This document shows, one piece after another, positions 52,556 to 60,974 of a stretch of DNA of 64,000 nt (the stretch's first letter is position 1; the number at the start of each line of letters is the position of its first letter). The position numbers and the translations under genes were made by a program. The stretch comes from JAITVB01 sp031553805 (GTDB lineage: Bacteria; Bacteroidota; Bacteroidia; Bacteroidales; Rikenellaceae): NCBI GenBank assembly GCA_031553805.1, contig JAVBLC010000011.1, positions 1-64,000 of the forward strand, read 5' to 3'. The notes beneath the pieces were generated by a model. It had not been told where the DNA came from. It did no database searches and saw only the letters and a list, made by a program, of their open reading frames with translations.

Positions 52556-54736
52556 CTACCCGATCACGTCCATTTTTCGGGAGTGGAAGTCGTATTTGGC
52601 TACCATGGCGAAGTCGAGTTGTTTGCGTTGGAGGTCGGCACGGAGGACTTTAATGCGGACGGGGTCGCCGAGGGCGAATTTTCGTCCGCTGGTATGTCCG
52701 ACGGCTTCGTAGTGTTCGGGGTAGAAGACGTAGTAGTCGTCGGTCATGTTTCGGAACGACACCATGCCTTCGATTTTGGTTTCGTCGAGTTCGACGTAAA
52801 TGCCCCATTCGGCTACGCCCGAGATCACGCCGTCGAATTCCTGGCCCAGTTTGTCGGCCATAAATTCGACCATTTTGTATTTGATCGAGGCGCGCTCTGC
52901 TTCCGATGCGCGAATTTCCATGGCCGACGAGTGTTCGCATTGGCCTTCATACCATTCGCGGTCGGCCGAAGATCCGCCGGCGAGGTAGTGGGCCAGCAGG
53001 CGGTGGACCATCATGTCGGGATAGCGGCGGATGGGTGAGGTGAAGTGGGTGTAGTAATCGAACGCCAGCCCGTAGTGGCCGATGTTGGTCGTCGAGTAGG
53101 TCGCCTTGGCCATCGAGCGGATGGCGAGGGTCGAGATGATATTTTCCTCTTTTTTGCCCGAAATTTCGCGCATCAGGCGGTTGATCTCCTTAGCCAGGGT
53201 GCGCGAGGTCTGGGCCTTGATTTCGTAGCCGAAGCGGGTGATGAACTGGCGGAACTCATCCATCTTATCGGGTTTCGGCGTGTCGTGGATGCGGTAGACG
53301 AACGTGCGATCGGCACCTGCCCCTTTGCGCTTTTTGCCCACGAATTCGGCTACGCGACGGTTGGCCAGCAGCATGAATTCTTCGATCAGTTGATTCGACT
53401 CTTTATTCTCCTTGAAGTAAACGCTGAGTGGTTTGCCGTTTTCGTCGAGGACGAATTTCGCTTCGTCGCGTTCGAAGTTGATCGAGCCCTGCTTAAAGCG
53501 GGCGGCACGCATTTTCTGGGCGAGGGTGTTTAGCGTCAACACCTCATTCTGGAAATCGCCGACGCCGGTTTCGATGATCTGCTGGGCTTCCTCGTAGGTG
53601 AAGCGGCGGTCGGAGAGGATCACCGTGCGGCCGAACCAGGTGGTGAGCACCTCGCCCTCGTCGTTCATTTCGAACACGGCCGAGAAGCAAAGTTTTTCTT
53701 CGTTCGGGCGGAGCGAACACAGGCCGTTCGACAGGTGTTCAGGAAGCATCGGCACGGTGCGGTCGACCAGGTAGATCGATGTGGCGCGATCCTGCGCTTC
53801 GGTTTCGATGATCGAATTCTCCTTGACGTAGTGGGTGACATCGGCGATGTGAACACCGATCTCCCACACGCCGTCTTTAACCTTGCGGATCGAAAGGGCG
53901 TCGTCGAAGTCTTTGGCGTCGGCCGGGTCGATGGTGAAGGTGGTCACGCCCCGGAAATCGCGGCGGACAGCGACTTCCGGCGGAGTGATTTGATCGGGAA
54001 TTTTTTCGGATGCGCGTTCGACCTCTTCCGGAAAGCGGTAAGGCAGGTCGTATTCCGCCAGGATGGCGTGCATTTCCGTATTGTTTTCGCCGGCCATACC
54101 CAGCACGTCGACGATTTTCCCCAACGGGTTCTTCATCGTCATCGGCCATTCGAGTATCTTCACCAATACCTTATAACCGTCCTGCACCCCGGCGGGAATT
54201 TCGCGGATGGGGATGAAGATATCGTTGGGCATCTTGCGGGAGTCGGTGGTGACGAAAGCGTAGTTTTTCGTCAATTCGATGCGGCCGACGTAGTTTTTGT
54301 CGGCGCGTTTGACGATTTCGGTCACTTCGCCTTCGACCGAACCGTTGCGGCGGTAGCGGATGGGGCGCACTTTGACCGTATCGCCGTCGAGGGCGTGGAG
54401 GGTATACTCCTGCTCGACGTGCATATCTTTTTCCTGGCCGGGGATGATGACGTAGACCGATCCGGAGGCGGTGCGGTCGACGGTGCCGACCATCTCTTCG
54501 CCGGCCGAGAGGCGGAAGCGGTATTTTCCGTCGCGGGTTTCTTCGATCGACTGTGCGGCCAGCAGGTCGCGGATGGCGTAGCGAACGGCGGCTTTTTCGT
54601 CGCGGCTTTGGGCAGCGGCCATACCGGTCAACTGCTTGAGGCTGTAGAGGCGGAACGGGTTTGCGCGGAAGATTTCCGCAAGAGTTGTTTTAAGGTCGCC
54701 GGGTGCGGCCTGGTGGTTCTTCTTCTGTTTTTTCAT
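52556..54736 (-). CDS. rnr: Ribonuclease R
   Basis: The 726-residue 3'-5' exoribonuclease degrades structured RNA. In order: an N-terminal winged-helix region (FRLYSLKQLTGMAAAQSRDE), cold-shock-type OB domains (MVGTVDRTASGSVYVIIPGQ), the RNB catalytic domain with FTIDPADAKDFDDALSIRKV (metal-binding Asp residues), and a C-terminal S1 domain (EFDGVISGVAEWGIYVELDE). Length and domain order are normal. It could unwind the long hairpins found between genes here. A -7 box is at 54756-54763 on the same strand, 20 bases before the ATG. Confidence 0.96.
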   Translation of the reverse strand: MKKQKKNHQAAPGDLKTTLAEIFRANPFRLYSLKQLTGMAAAQSRDEKAAVRYAIRDLLAAQSIEETRDGKYRFRLSAGEEMVGTVDRTASGSVYVIIPGQEKDMHVEQEYTLHALDGDTVKVRPIRYRRNGSVEGEVTEIVKRADKNYVGRIELTKNYAFVTTDSRKMPNDIFIPIREIPAGVQDGYKVLVKILEWPMTMKNPLGKIVDVLGMAGENNTEMHAILAEYDLPYRFPEEVERASEKIPDQITPPEVAVRRDFRGVTTFTIDPADAKDFDDALSIRKVKDGVWEIGVHIADVTHYVKENSIIETEAQDRATSIYLVDRTVPMLPEHLSNGLCSLRPNEEKLCFSAVFEMNDEGEVLTTWFGRTVILSDRRFTYEEAQQIIETGVGDFQNEVLTLNTLAQKMRAARFKQGSINFERDEAKFVLDENGKPLSVYFKENKESNQLIEEFMLLANRRVAEFVGKKRKGAGADRTFVYRIHDTPKPDKMDEFRQFITRFGYEIKAQTSRTLAKEINRLMREISGKKEENIISTLAIRSMAKATYSTTNIGHYGLAFDYYTHFTSPIRRYPDMMVHRLLAHYLAGGSSADREWYEGQCEHSSAMEIRASEAERASIKYKMVEFMADKLGQEFDGVISGVAEWGIYVELDETKIEGMVSFRNMTDDYYVFYPEHYEAVGHTSGRKFALGDPVRIKVLRADLQRKQLDFAMVAKYDFHSRKMDVIG

Positions 54737-54755
54737 CTTTTTTACTTTACCAGCA

Positions 54756-54855
54756 CAAAGGTACGATTAATATCGGTGGGTGGGTGCCCGCACCGGTGAT
54801 TTTCAAGCAAAAACCGGGCAACACCCGTTTTATTCCCGGGTTTTCTTTATATTTG
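54756..54855. promoter_or_regulatory. Divergent -7 boxes for rnr and murA
   Basis: On the minus strand TACCTTTG (54763-54756) lies 20 bases before the rnr ATG. On the plus strand TATATTTG (54848-54855) lies 57 bases before murA. Both match TAnnTTTG; -33 elements are not clear. Confidence 0.6.
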
Positions 54856-54911
54856 TAGAAGTAAAGTAAAAAAATTCCGTATGCCGGGAGGCATCAAATT
54901 TTCGAAAACCT

Positions 54912-56222
54912 ATGGCAAAATTCGAAGTCCGCGGCGGCCACCGCCTTCAGGGTGAAATCATTCCCCAGGGCGCCAAGAACGAAGCACTCCAGATATTGTG
55001 CGCAACCCTGCTCACTCCCGAACGGGTCGTGGTCAAAAATATTCCGGCGATCGTCGACGTGTTGCAACTGATCGAACTGCTGCGCAAAATGGGTGTCAAG
55101 GTCGAAAAGATCGACGAAAGCACCTATGCTTTTGAAGCGGTAGACGTCGACCTCGAGTACCTCAAGAGCGAGGATTTCCGCAAACACGCCGCCCGCCTGC
55201 GGGGTTCGGTGATGATCATCGGCCCGCTGCTGGCCCGCTATGGCGTGGGCTACATTCCCAAGCCGGGGGGCGACAAGATCGGACGCCGCCGCCTGGATAC
55301 CCACTTCATCGGTTTCCAGAAACTGGGCGCCAAATTCAATTTCGACACCGACACCAGCTTTTATACCGTTGAGGGACACGATCTGAAAGGGACATATATG
55401 TTGCTCGACGAAGCCTCGGTGACCGGCACGGCCAATATCGTGATGGCCACCGTGATGGCCCGCGGCACGACGACGATCTATAACGCCGCCTGCGAACCCT
55501 ACCTCCAGCAACTGTGCAAGATGCTCAACCGGATGGGCGCGCGCATCAGCGGCATCGCCTCGAACCTGCTCACCATCGAAGGCGTCGAACGCCTCGGCGG
55601 CACCGAACACACGCTGCTGCCCGATATGATCGAGGTGGGCAGCTTTATCGGGATGGCCGCCATGACCGGCTCGGAAATCACGATCAAGGATGTTTCCTTT
55701 AACGACCTGGGCATTATCCCGTCGCAGTTCGAACGGATGGGCATCTGCTTCGAGCAGCAGGGCGACGATATTTACGTCCCGCGGCAGGACCACTACGAGA
55801 TCGAAAGCTTTATCGACGGCTCGATCATGACCATCGCCGATGCGCCGTGGCCGGGGCTGACGCCTGACCTGCTGTCGGTTTTCCTGGTGGTCGCGACACA
55901 GGCGAAAGGGTCGGTGCTGATCCACCAGAAAATGTTTGAAAGCCGCCTGTTTTTCGTCGATAAACTGATCGACATGGGGGCCCAGATCATCCTCTGCGAC
56001 CCCCACCGGGCGACGGTGATCGGTCACAACAAGCAGTTCCGCCTGCGCCCGACGGTAATGACTTCTCCGGATATTCGCGCCGGGGTCGCCCTGTTAATTG
56101 CCGCATTATCGGCCGACGGCAAGAGCGTGATCCAGAACGTTGAGCAGATCGACCGCGGGTACCAGGACATCGACGGCCGTCTGAACGCCTTGGGCGCCAA
56201 CATTTGCAGACTCGAAGACTGA
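54912..56222 (+). CDS. murA: UDP-N-acetylglucosamine enolpyruvyl transferase with Asp at the catalytic Cys position
   Basis: The 436-residue enzyme adds enolpyruvate to UDP-GlcNAc, the first committed step of peptidoglycan synthesis. The N-terminal GGHRLQGEIIPQGAKNEALQ and the C-terminal DIRAGVALLIAALSA are typical. In the active-site loop the sequence is PGGDKIGRRRLDTH, where the E. coli enzyme has PGGCTIG. The catalytic Cys is thus Asp121. In known cases (for example Mycobacterium and Chlamydia) this change keeps activity and gives intrinsic fosfomycin resistance; I infer the same here. It lies 2 bases upstream of the LolD-like gene. Confidence 0.95.
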   Translation: MAKFEVRGGHRLQGEIIPQGAKNEALQILCATLLTPERVVVKNIPAIVDVLQLIELLRKMGVKVEKIDESTYAFEAVDVDLEYLKSEDFRKHAARLRGSVMIIGPLLARYGVGYIPKPGGDKIGRRRLDTHFIGFQKLGAKFNFDTDTSFYTVEGHDLKGTYMLLDEASVTGTANIVMATVMARGTTTIYNAACEPYLQQLCKMLNRMGARISGIASNLLTIEGVERLGGTEHTLLPDMIEVGSFIGMAAMTGSEITIKDVSFNDLGIIPSQFERMGICFEQQGDDIYVPRQDHYEIESFIDGSIMTIADAPWPGLTPDLLSVFLVVATQAKGSVLIHQKMFESRLFFVDKLIDMGAQIILCDPHRATVIGHNKQFRLRPTVMTSPDIRAGVALLIAALSADGKSVIQNVEQIDRGYQDIDGRLNALGANICRLED

Positions 56223-56224
56223 CG

Positions 56225-56878
56225 ATGATCCGGACGAAAAATATTCGAAAATCGTTCGGCGACCTCCAGGTATTGAAGGGGATCGACCTGAACGTAAAAC
56301 GCGGCGAAGTGGTGGCCATCGTCGGCCCCAGTGGCGCGGGCAAGACCACGCTGCTGCAGATCCTCGGCACGCTGAGCCGGCCCGACACGGGCGAAATCGT
56401 GATCGACGGTACAGAGGTCCATAAACTCTCGGAGAAAAATATCTCAAAATTCCGGAACACGAAGATCGGGTTCGTTTTTCAGTTCCACCACCTGTTGCCC
56501 GAGTTCGACTCGTTGGAAAACGTGATGATCCCGGCCTTTATCGCCGGCACTCCCCGGGGCGAAGCCGAAAAGCGGGCGCGTGAACTGCTCGATCTGTTGG
56601 GGATGGGCCACCGCCTGACCCACAAACCGGCCGAACTCTCAGGCGGCGAAGCACAGCGCGTAGCCGTAGCCCGCGCCCTGATGAACCGTCCGGCCGTGCT
56701 CTTTGCCGACGAACCCTCGGGCAACCTCGACACCAAGAACCGCGAAGAGTTGCACCGCCTGTTCTTCACCCTGCGCGACACCCTGGGCCAAACGATCGTC
56801 ATCGTCACCCACGACGAACAGTTGGCTGGTATGTCGGACCGCAAAATTACCCTGGTCGACGGATTGATCGAACGTTAA
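56225..56878 (+). CDS. LolD-like ABC transporter ATPase
   Basis: The 217-residue ATPase has Walker A GPSGAGKTT, Q-loop FVFQFHHLLPEFDSLENVMI, signature LSGGEAQRVAVARAL, Walker B VLFADEPSGNLDT and switch His in IVTHDEQ. The PEFDSLENVMIPAFIAG phrase is the usual one in LolD, the ATPase of lipoprotein release from the inner membrane. Its membrane partners are not nearby. The start follows the murA stop by 2 bases, so the two are co-transcribed. A strong terminator follows at 56888-56932. Confidence 0.9.
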   Translation: MIRTKNIRKSFGDLQVLKGIDLNVKRGEVVAIVGPSGAGKTTLLQILGTLSRPDTGEIVIDGTEVHKLSEKNISKFRNTKIGFVFQFHHLLPEFDSLENVMIPAFIAGTPRGEAEKRARELLDLLGMGHRLTHKPAELSGGEAQRVAVARALMNRPAVLFADEPSGNLDTKNREELHRLFFTLRDTLGQTIVIVTHDEQLAGMSDRKITLVDGLIER

Positions 56879-56887
56879 TAGTCGCCA

Positions 56888-56932
56888 AAAACGAAAGGCG
56901 GCCACTTTTTCAAGTGGCCGCCTCTCGTTTTT
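56888..56932. terminator. Bidirectional terminator after the LolD-like gene
   Basis: AAGGCGGCCACTT pairs with AAGTGGCCGCCT, extended by AAACGA and TCGTTTT. It serves the convergent LolD-like and lipoate ligase genes. Confidence 0.88.
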
Positions 56933-57580
56933 CTATTCCGGGAAACTCTGTACCGAGTCAATGTCGTAAAAGTCAAGGAAGTAGGAAAGCAACATTCCCG
57001 TGAACGAGCGTATATCCGTTCCTTCCGGCAGGAACTCGACCAGGTTAGTTACCGGTGCCGGGACCGATGGCACGCGCTTTCCGCGCCGCGAGGGATCGCC
57101 TTGCAGGGCGTTTTGCAGCATCCCGAGGTCGCTTTCGACGAGCAGCGTGCCGTGAAACATTTCGCGGGTTTTGGTCACGTGGGCGGCCGTGCCCGATACC
57201 TTGCGGTCACCGACGAAAATCTCTTTGCGTTGGCCGGCCCGAGCGTCGACGCCGAGGCTGCGCAGGGCGTCGATCATCAACTCCAGCGGAGGCTCGTCGA
57301 GGATCGACACAGGGCCCCGGTCGCGAAAAAAGGCGTAGTTAAGGTTGCCCGGATCATGGTAAACCGCCCCGCCGCCCGACATTCGTTTGAGGACGGCGAT
57401 GTCGTTGTCACGGCAGAATGCCAGGTCGGCTTCGGCCTCGGGCTGCTGATTGCGGCCCAGGATCACCGACGGTGCATTGACGTAGAAGAACAGCGTTTCG
57501 CCCCGGCGCTCGGTGAGCAGGGTCTGCTCAGCCGCCAAATTAAACAAGGGGGATGTACTGCTGCTTACTACGATTTCCAT
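56933..57580 (-). CDS. Lipoate-protein ligase A-like protein
   Basis: The product has 215 residues from the ATG at 57580 (MEIVVSSSTSPLFNLAAEQT). The BPL/LplA catalytic core is complete: LGRNQQPEAEADLAFCRDN, RMSGGGAVYHDPGNLNYAFF (lipoyl-AMP binding) and the catalytic Lys in VGDRKVSGTAAHV. It lacks the C-terminal accessory domain of E. coli LplA, so it may need a partner or work as an octanoyl/lipoyl transferase. It should load lipoate on 2-oxoacid dehydrogenases or the glycine cleavage H protein. It is convergent with the LolD-like gene. Confidence 0.85.
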   Translation of the reverse strand: MEIVVSSSTSPLFNLAAEQTLLTERRGETLFFYVNAPSVILGRNQQPEAEADLAFCRDNDIAVLKRMSGGGAVYHDPGNLNYAFFRDRGPVSILDEPPLELMIDALRSLGVDARAGQRKEIFVGDRKVSGTAAHVTKTREMFHGTLLVESDLGMLQNALQGDPSRRGKRVPSVPAPVTNLVEFLPEGTDIRSFTGMLLSYFLDFYDIDSVQSFPE

Positions 57581-57625
57581 AATTTTTATGTTTTTAGTCC
57601 CTTGGCGCACCGACCTATGCAGGGT

Positions 57626-57743
57626 TGTGCGGAGTGTGCGTCAGATTTAAAAGACCTTTCCGGTTTTTAACCGGAGCGTACAGGAGTACGCGAGGATAAA
57701 AACCGGAAAGATCTTTTAAAGGTGGCGTGCAATACGTGCAACC
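57626..57743 (-). repeat. Repeat family alpha, copy 2
   Basis: The stem pairs TTTAAAAGA with TCTTTTAAA and, after one mismatch, CTTTCCGGTTTTTA with TAAAAACCGGAAAG, capped by GCGTAC-AGGA-GTACGC. The flanks GTGCGGAGTGTGCGTCAG and GGTGGCGTGCAATACGTGCA match the other copies. It lies between the aldolase and lipoate ligase genes, both on the minus strand. Confidence 0.85.
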
Positions 57744-57745
57744 CG

Positions 57746-59047
57746 CTACTTTACGTTGAAGGCTACGCGAAGGTCTTCTATCTGTTTGTCGTTGATCGGC
57801 TTCAGTTTGCCGATCGGGGCGGCCATGATCAGCGATTTGGCGCTGAATTCGGCTACTTCCAACTTGTCGAACGTCTGCAACAACTTATCGCCCGTGACGA
57901 TCACCGAGTCGTTGGCCACGATCATCGCCGGAGTCTTGCGGAACATCGCCGCCACCTTGTCACTCTCTTCAAATTGCATACCAAACGGGATCGTCGGCAC
58001 GTCCTGCAAGAAAATCCAGCTTTCGGGGATCGTCCGCACGTCGAATTTTTCGCCCGAGGTGGCAAAGCCCATCAGGTGTGGTGACTGGGTGATGATGATC
58101 GAGTTGATCTCGGGGTTATTCTGATAAATTTTCTGGTGCAGGGCGACCGACCGGCTGGGGATTTTCCCTGCTTCGACGACGCCGTTTCGCACCTGGACGA
58201 TATGCTCGGGCTCGATGTCCCAACGCGGAACACCCGGCGGAGTGATCAGGAAATCATTCTCCCGCCAACGCACGGAAACCGTACCGTAAGTGCTGATCAT
58301 CAGGCCCTGGTCGCACGCGCGGCGCACCATCCGGACGATGTCGGTGCGGATTGCCCGTTCGTCCGAGGGGTAGCTTACGTCCATAAAATGAGGATAATGG
58401 GACGGAAGCGACTTCTCAAACTGATTGATCTGTTCGTCGGTCAGGTAGGCCGGTTCGCCGATGGTCTTGGCGTTGATGATCGTGCGGGCACAGAATTCGA
58501 GCGTTTCGAAGCGCTGGTAGGCGTCCATCATGTCCTCGCCGCAGAGCACCACGCCGTGGTTTTCCATAATCACGGCCTTGTAGTGCGGGTTATCTTTGAA
58601 CTCCTTGGCGATCTTTTCGCCCAAGGCGTGACTGCCGGGGACGTCGTAAGGGGCGAAACCGACACGTCCGCAGATGCGCTTGGCCTGCGGAATGATGTTG
58701 GTGTCGGGCACCTGGTGGACGATGCTGAACGACACCAATGCGGGCGGATGGGCGTGGATGACGGCCGTCATTTCGGGCCGCATCTCATAGATTGCTTTGT
58801 GGAACGGGAATTCCGACGAGGGTTTATGTTTGCCCTCGATGGTGCCGTCGCGGCGAATGCAGACGATGTCGGCCGCCGTGAGCGAGCCTTTATCGACGGC
58901 GCTGGGGGTGATCCAGATGTTTCCGCTTTCGTCTTTGATGGATAGGTTTCCGCCCGAGGTGGTGGTCATCCCGCTGCGGTAGATGCGGCTGATGATGACG
59001 GTGAGTTGTTCACTCGGGTGCATGAATTTTACATCCAGCTGTTTCAT
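57746..59047 (-). CDS. Tandem class II aldolase/adducin-domain protein with a degenerate second half
   Basis: The 433-residue protein has two class II aldolase domains. The first (about 8-205) keeps the metal ligands in VIHAHPPAL and MENHGVVLCG plus the SSEFPFHKAIY motif with its acidic residue. The second (about 230-430) aligns along its length, but the His positions are lost (IIITQSPHLMG and VANDSVIVTG), so it is probably structural or regulatory. Such enzymes cleave sugar phosphates such as fuculose or rhamnulose 1-phosphate, or epimerise ribulose 5-phosphate; the substrate here is unknown. It belongs with the dehydrogenase and aldolase genes upstream on the same strand. Confidence 0.85.
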   Translation of the reverse strand: MKQLDVKFMHPSEQLTVIISRIYRSGMTTTSGGNLSIKDESGNIWITPSAVDKGSLTAADIVCIRRDGTIEGKHKPSSEFPFHKAIYEMRPEMTAVIHAHPPALVSFSIVHQVPDTNIIPQAKRICGRVGFAPYDVPGSHALGEKIAKEFKDNPHYKAVIMENHGVVLCGEDMMDAYQRFETLEFCARTIINAKTIGEPAYLTDEQINQFEKSLPSHYPHFMDVSYPSDERAIRTDIVRMVRRACDQGLMISTYGTVSVRWRENDFLITPPGVPRWDIEPEHIVQVRNGVVEAGKIPSRSVALHQKIYQNNPEINSIIITQSPHLMGFATSGEKFDVRTIPESWIFLQDVPTIPFGMQFEESDKVAAMFRKTPAMIVANDSVIVTGDKLLQTFDKLEVAEFSAKSLIMAAPIGKLKPINDKQIEDLRVAFNVK

Positions 59048-59080
59048 TTTATTTCAATTTGTCAAATCAAAGTCACTCCA

Positions 59081-59262
59081 GGAAAGCGCAGCTTTCCAGA
59101 AAAATTTTTTGCGGCGCTTTTTTATAAAAAAGCGCCAGTACCCTCGATGTAGACCATGCGGGATGGCCACCCTCCCCAGAGATTTTATGCCCGATCCGGC
59201 CAGATAGAGATAGCCCTCCATTGCTTAAAAATCTCTTGTGCGCGGGGCGTTAGCCCTGCGCA
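59081..59262. repeat. Repeat family delta, copy 2
   Basis: GGAAAGC/GCTTTCC at 59081-59097; a perfect 11-bp stem GGCGCTTTTTT-AT-AAAAAAGCGCC near 59113-59136; the arm AGAGATTTTATGC (from 59178) with GCTTAAAAATCTCT (to 59236); then GTGCGCGGGGC. The order is as at 25037-25200, but the 26-bp terminator stem of that copy is replaced by a short GGGCGTTAGCCC hairpin. Confidence 0.8.
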
Positions 59263-59313
59263 CTAAGAAGTTTTTTCTATTCTTAAAGAACTTGTTCTTC
59301 GGGTATCTCTGCC

Positions 59314-59506
59314 CAACTTTTTTTCTTGATAAAAAAAGTTGCAAAGAAATCAAGCGCTTCAAACAAATAGCTAAAAAACCTTCCGCAAAGCTGCTGCGTC
59401 TACAACTCGGCCCTACGGACCTCAGACAGTAGACTCCGCTGACGCTTTGCTACAGGTTTTTCTTTACGCCATTTGTCTGGAGGCGCGTTGCAGGGCTTCG
59501 CCCTGC
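59314..59506. repeat. Repeat family gamma, copy 2
   Basis: Perfect hairpin CAACTTTTTTT / AAAAAAAGTTG (59314-59341). Nested stems: ACAAAT (59363-59368) with ATTTGT (59471-59476); AAAAACCT with AGGTTTTT (59454-59461); GCAAAGC (59385-59391) with GCTTTGC (59444-59450); GTCTAC (59398-59403) with GTAGAC (59429-59434). End hairpin GCAGGGC-TTC-GCCCTGC at 59490-59506. Each stem pairs, with bases changed relative to copy 1 at 47.7 kb. Confidence 0.85.
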
Positions 59507-59559
59507 GCCTATCGGCAAGGTGTAAATGCAGAGAACTTTTGCTGTGCAATAAGTGCAGC

Positions 59560-60825
59560 CTACATGTTAGCGAGCAGGTATTCCTCCGCCTCCACGCTCC
59601 ACAGGCCACCTTTGCGGGTACAAATTTCGTGCAACTTCTTAAATACCGGGTTCGTTTCGCCCAATTTGCCGAAATCGGCGATCGGGGTCAGCGGCATGCT
59701 GATGTGGTTGTAGATCAACTTTTTCCCTCCCGGAATGTTGGGCAGGTTAAGCGTCGCTTCGGCTACGGCGTCGAGCCCCCCGATGTGGGTCACCAGACCG
59801 GCCGGGTCAAGCTCCTGCCCCATCAGCGCGATGGCTTCTTTCATGTCGTCGGTGTTGCCGCCGCTGGTCCCCACCACGTGGGTAAAGGCGTAATGCACAT
59901 TATAAAAGTTGAACATCGCGCGGAAATCCGACTTCGACGGCCCGGCAAAAAAGTTGAGGCAACCGTCAAACGCCAGGATCGCGTCGGCCTGTTCAACCAC
60001 CGGGGCCACCGGGGCGAACACGAACACGTCGTTGTAGCCCGCGCCGCCGGTCAACGCCCGCAGCTCGGCCGCCGGATCGGCCATCGCGCCCGTGTTGACA
60101 TAGCGCAGGTCGATGCCGTTCTTCGCGGCTTGTTCCACGGTGTAGAGCGACGCCGCACGGTCCAAACGGGTTTGGTCTACGTCGGTCACCACCAGCAACT
60201 TCGGCTGCCGGTCGGGGCGGTGGATCGCATAGTTGATCGCCGCCAGGCCCATCGGGCCGACACCGGCCAGGATCGCCATATTGCCGCCCGCCACGATCTC
60301 CATCGTGTGGTGGTACGACCCGGGCGTGGTGTGGTAATTGGCGTGCATCGCCCCGATCACACACGAAAGCGGCTCGGCCAGCGACGCCGGATAATACCCC
60401 GCACCCGTGTAGCGCAGCAGGCAACCGAGCGCCATCACCTCCTCGGGGATAATGACATACGTCGCATCGCCCCCGATGTATTTATAGGAATAACCGGGTG
60501 CGCTGAGCACGCCCACCGGCCCTTTTTCGTAATTGAGCGCGGGCTGGATCGAAAACTTGTCGCCCGGGGCGAACTGGTCTTTCCACTGTGCGCCCACTTC
60601 GACGATTTCACCGGCAAATTCGTGACCGATGATGATCGGTTCGCTGTCGATGTTCTTCGGGATGCGTTTGTGGGCCGTCCCCTCGGTCGAGGCCTTATAG
60701 GACGACATACAGAGGCTGTCGCACACCACTTTGGCCAGGATTTCGCCCGGCTGGATGGCGGGCAATTCGAACGTTTCCATCCGCAGATCGCCCTTACCGT
60801 ATAATCTTACCGCTTTGGTTTTCAT
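59560..60825 (-). CDS. Medium-chain zinc-type sugar or polyol dehydrogenase
   Basis: The 421-residue medium-chain dehydrogenase has the GroES-like domain with CMSSYKASTEG and GHEFAGEIVEVG, then a Rossmann domain with GGNMAILAGVGPMGLAAINY. The Glu of GHE is kept; the usual structural-zinc Cys cluster is not evident. It resembles L-sorbose 1-phosphate reductase-type and other sugar-phosphate dehydrogenases from memory, but the exact substrate is not certain. It lies between the two class II aldolase genes on the same strand, so it should act in the same sugar pathway. Confidence 0.82.
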   Translation of the reverse strand: MKTKAVRLYGKGDLRMETFELPAIQPGEILAKVVCDSLCMSSYKASTEGTAHKRIPKNIDSEPIIIGHEFAGEIVEVGAQWKDQFAPGDKFSIQPALNYEKGPVGVLSAPGYSYKYIGGDATYVIIPEEVMALGCLLRYTGAGYYPASLAEPLSCVIGAMHANYHTTPGSYHHTMEIVAGGNMAILAGVGPMGLAAINYAIHRPDRQPKLLVVTDVDQTRLDRAASLYTVEQAAKNGIDLRYVNTGAMADPAAELRALTGGAGYNDVFVFAPVAPVVEQADAILAFDGCLNFFAGPSKSDFRAMFNFYNVHYAFTHVVGTSGGNTDDMKEAIALMGQELDPAGLVTHIGGLDAVAEATLNLPNIPGGKKLIYNHISMPLTPIADFGKLGETNPVFKKLHEICTRKGGLWSVEAEEYLLANM

Positions 60826-60853
60826 AGTTTTTCAGTTTAAATGATTCTGTCTC

Positions 60854-60974
60854 GTTGTGCGTAGTGTGCGTCAGGTTTGAATGATCGTTTCGGTTTTCAC
60901 CCGCAGCGTACTTTAGTACGTGAGGACGGAAAATCGGAAGGATCATTCAAAGATGGCGTGCAATACGTTCAACG
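60854..60974 (-). repeat. Repeat family alpha, copy 3
   Basis: The stem pairs TTTGAATGATC with GATCATTCAAA (11 bp), continues with TTTTC/GAAAA and wobble pairs, and is capped by GCGTACT-TT-AGTACGT. The flanks TTGTGCGTAGTGTGCGTCAG and ATGGCGTGCAATACGTTCA match the other copies. It lies between two minus-strand catabolic genes. Confidence 0.85.
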
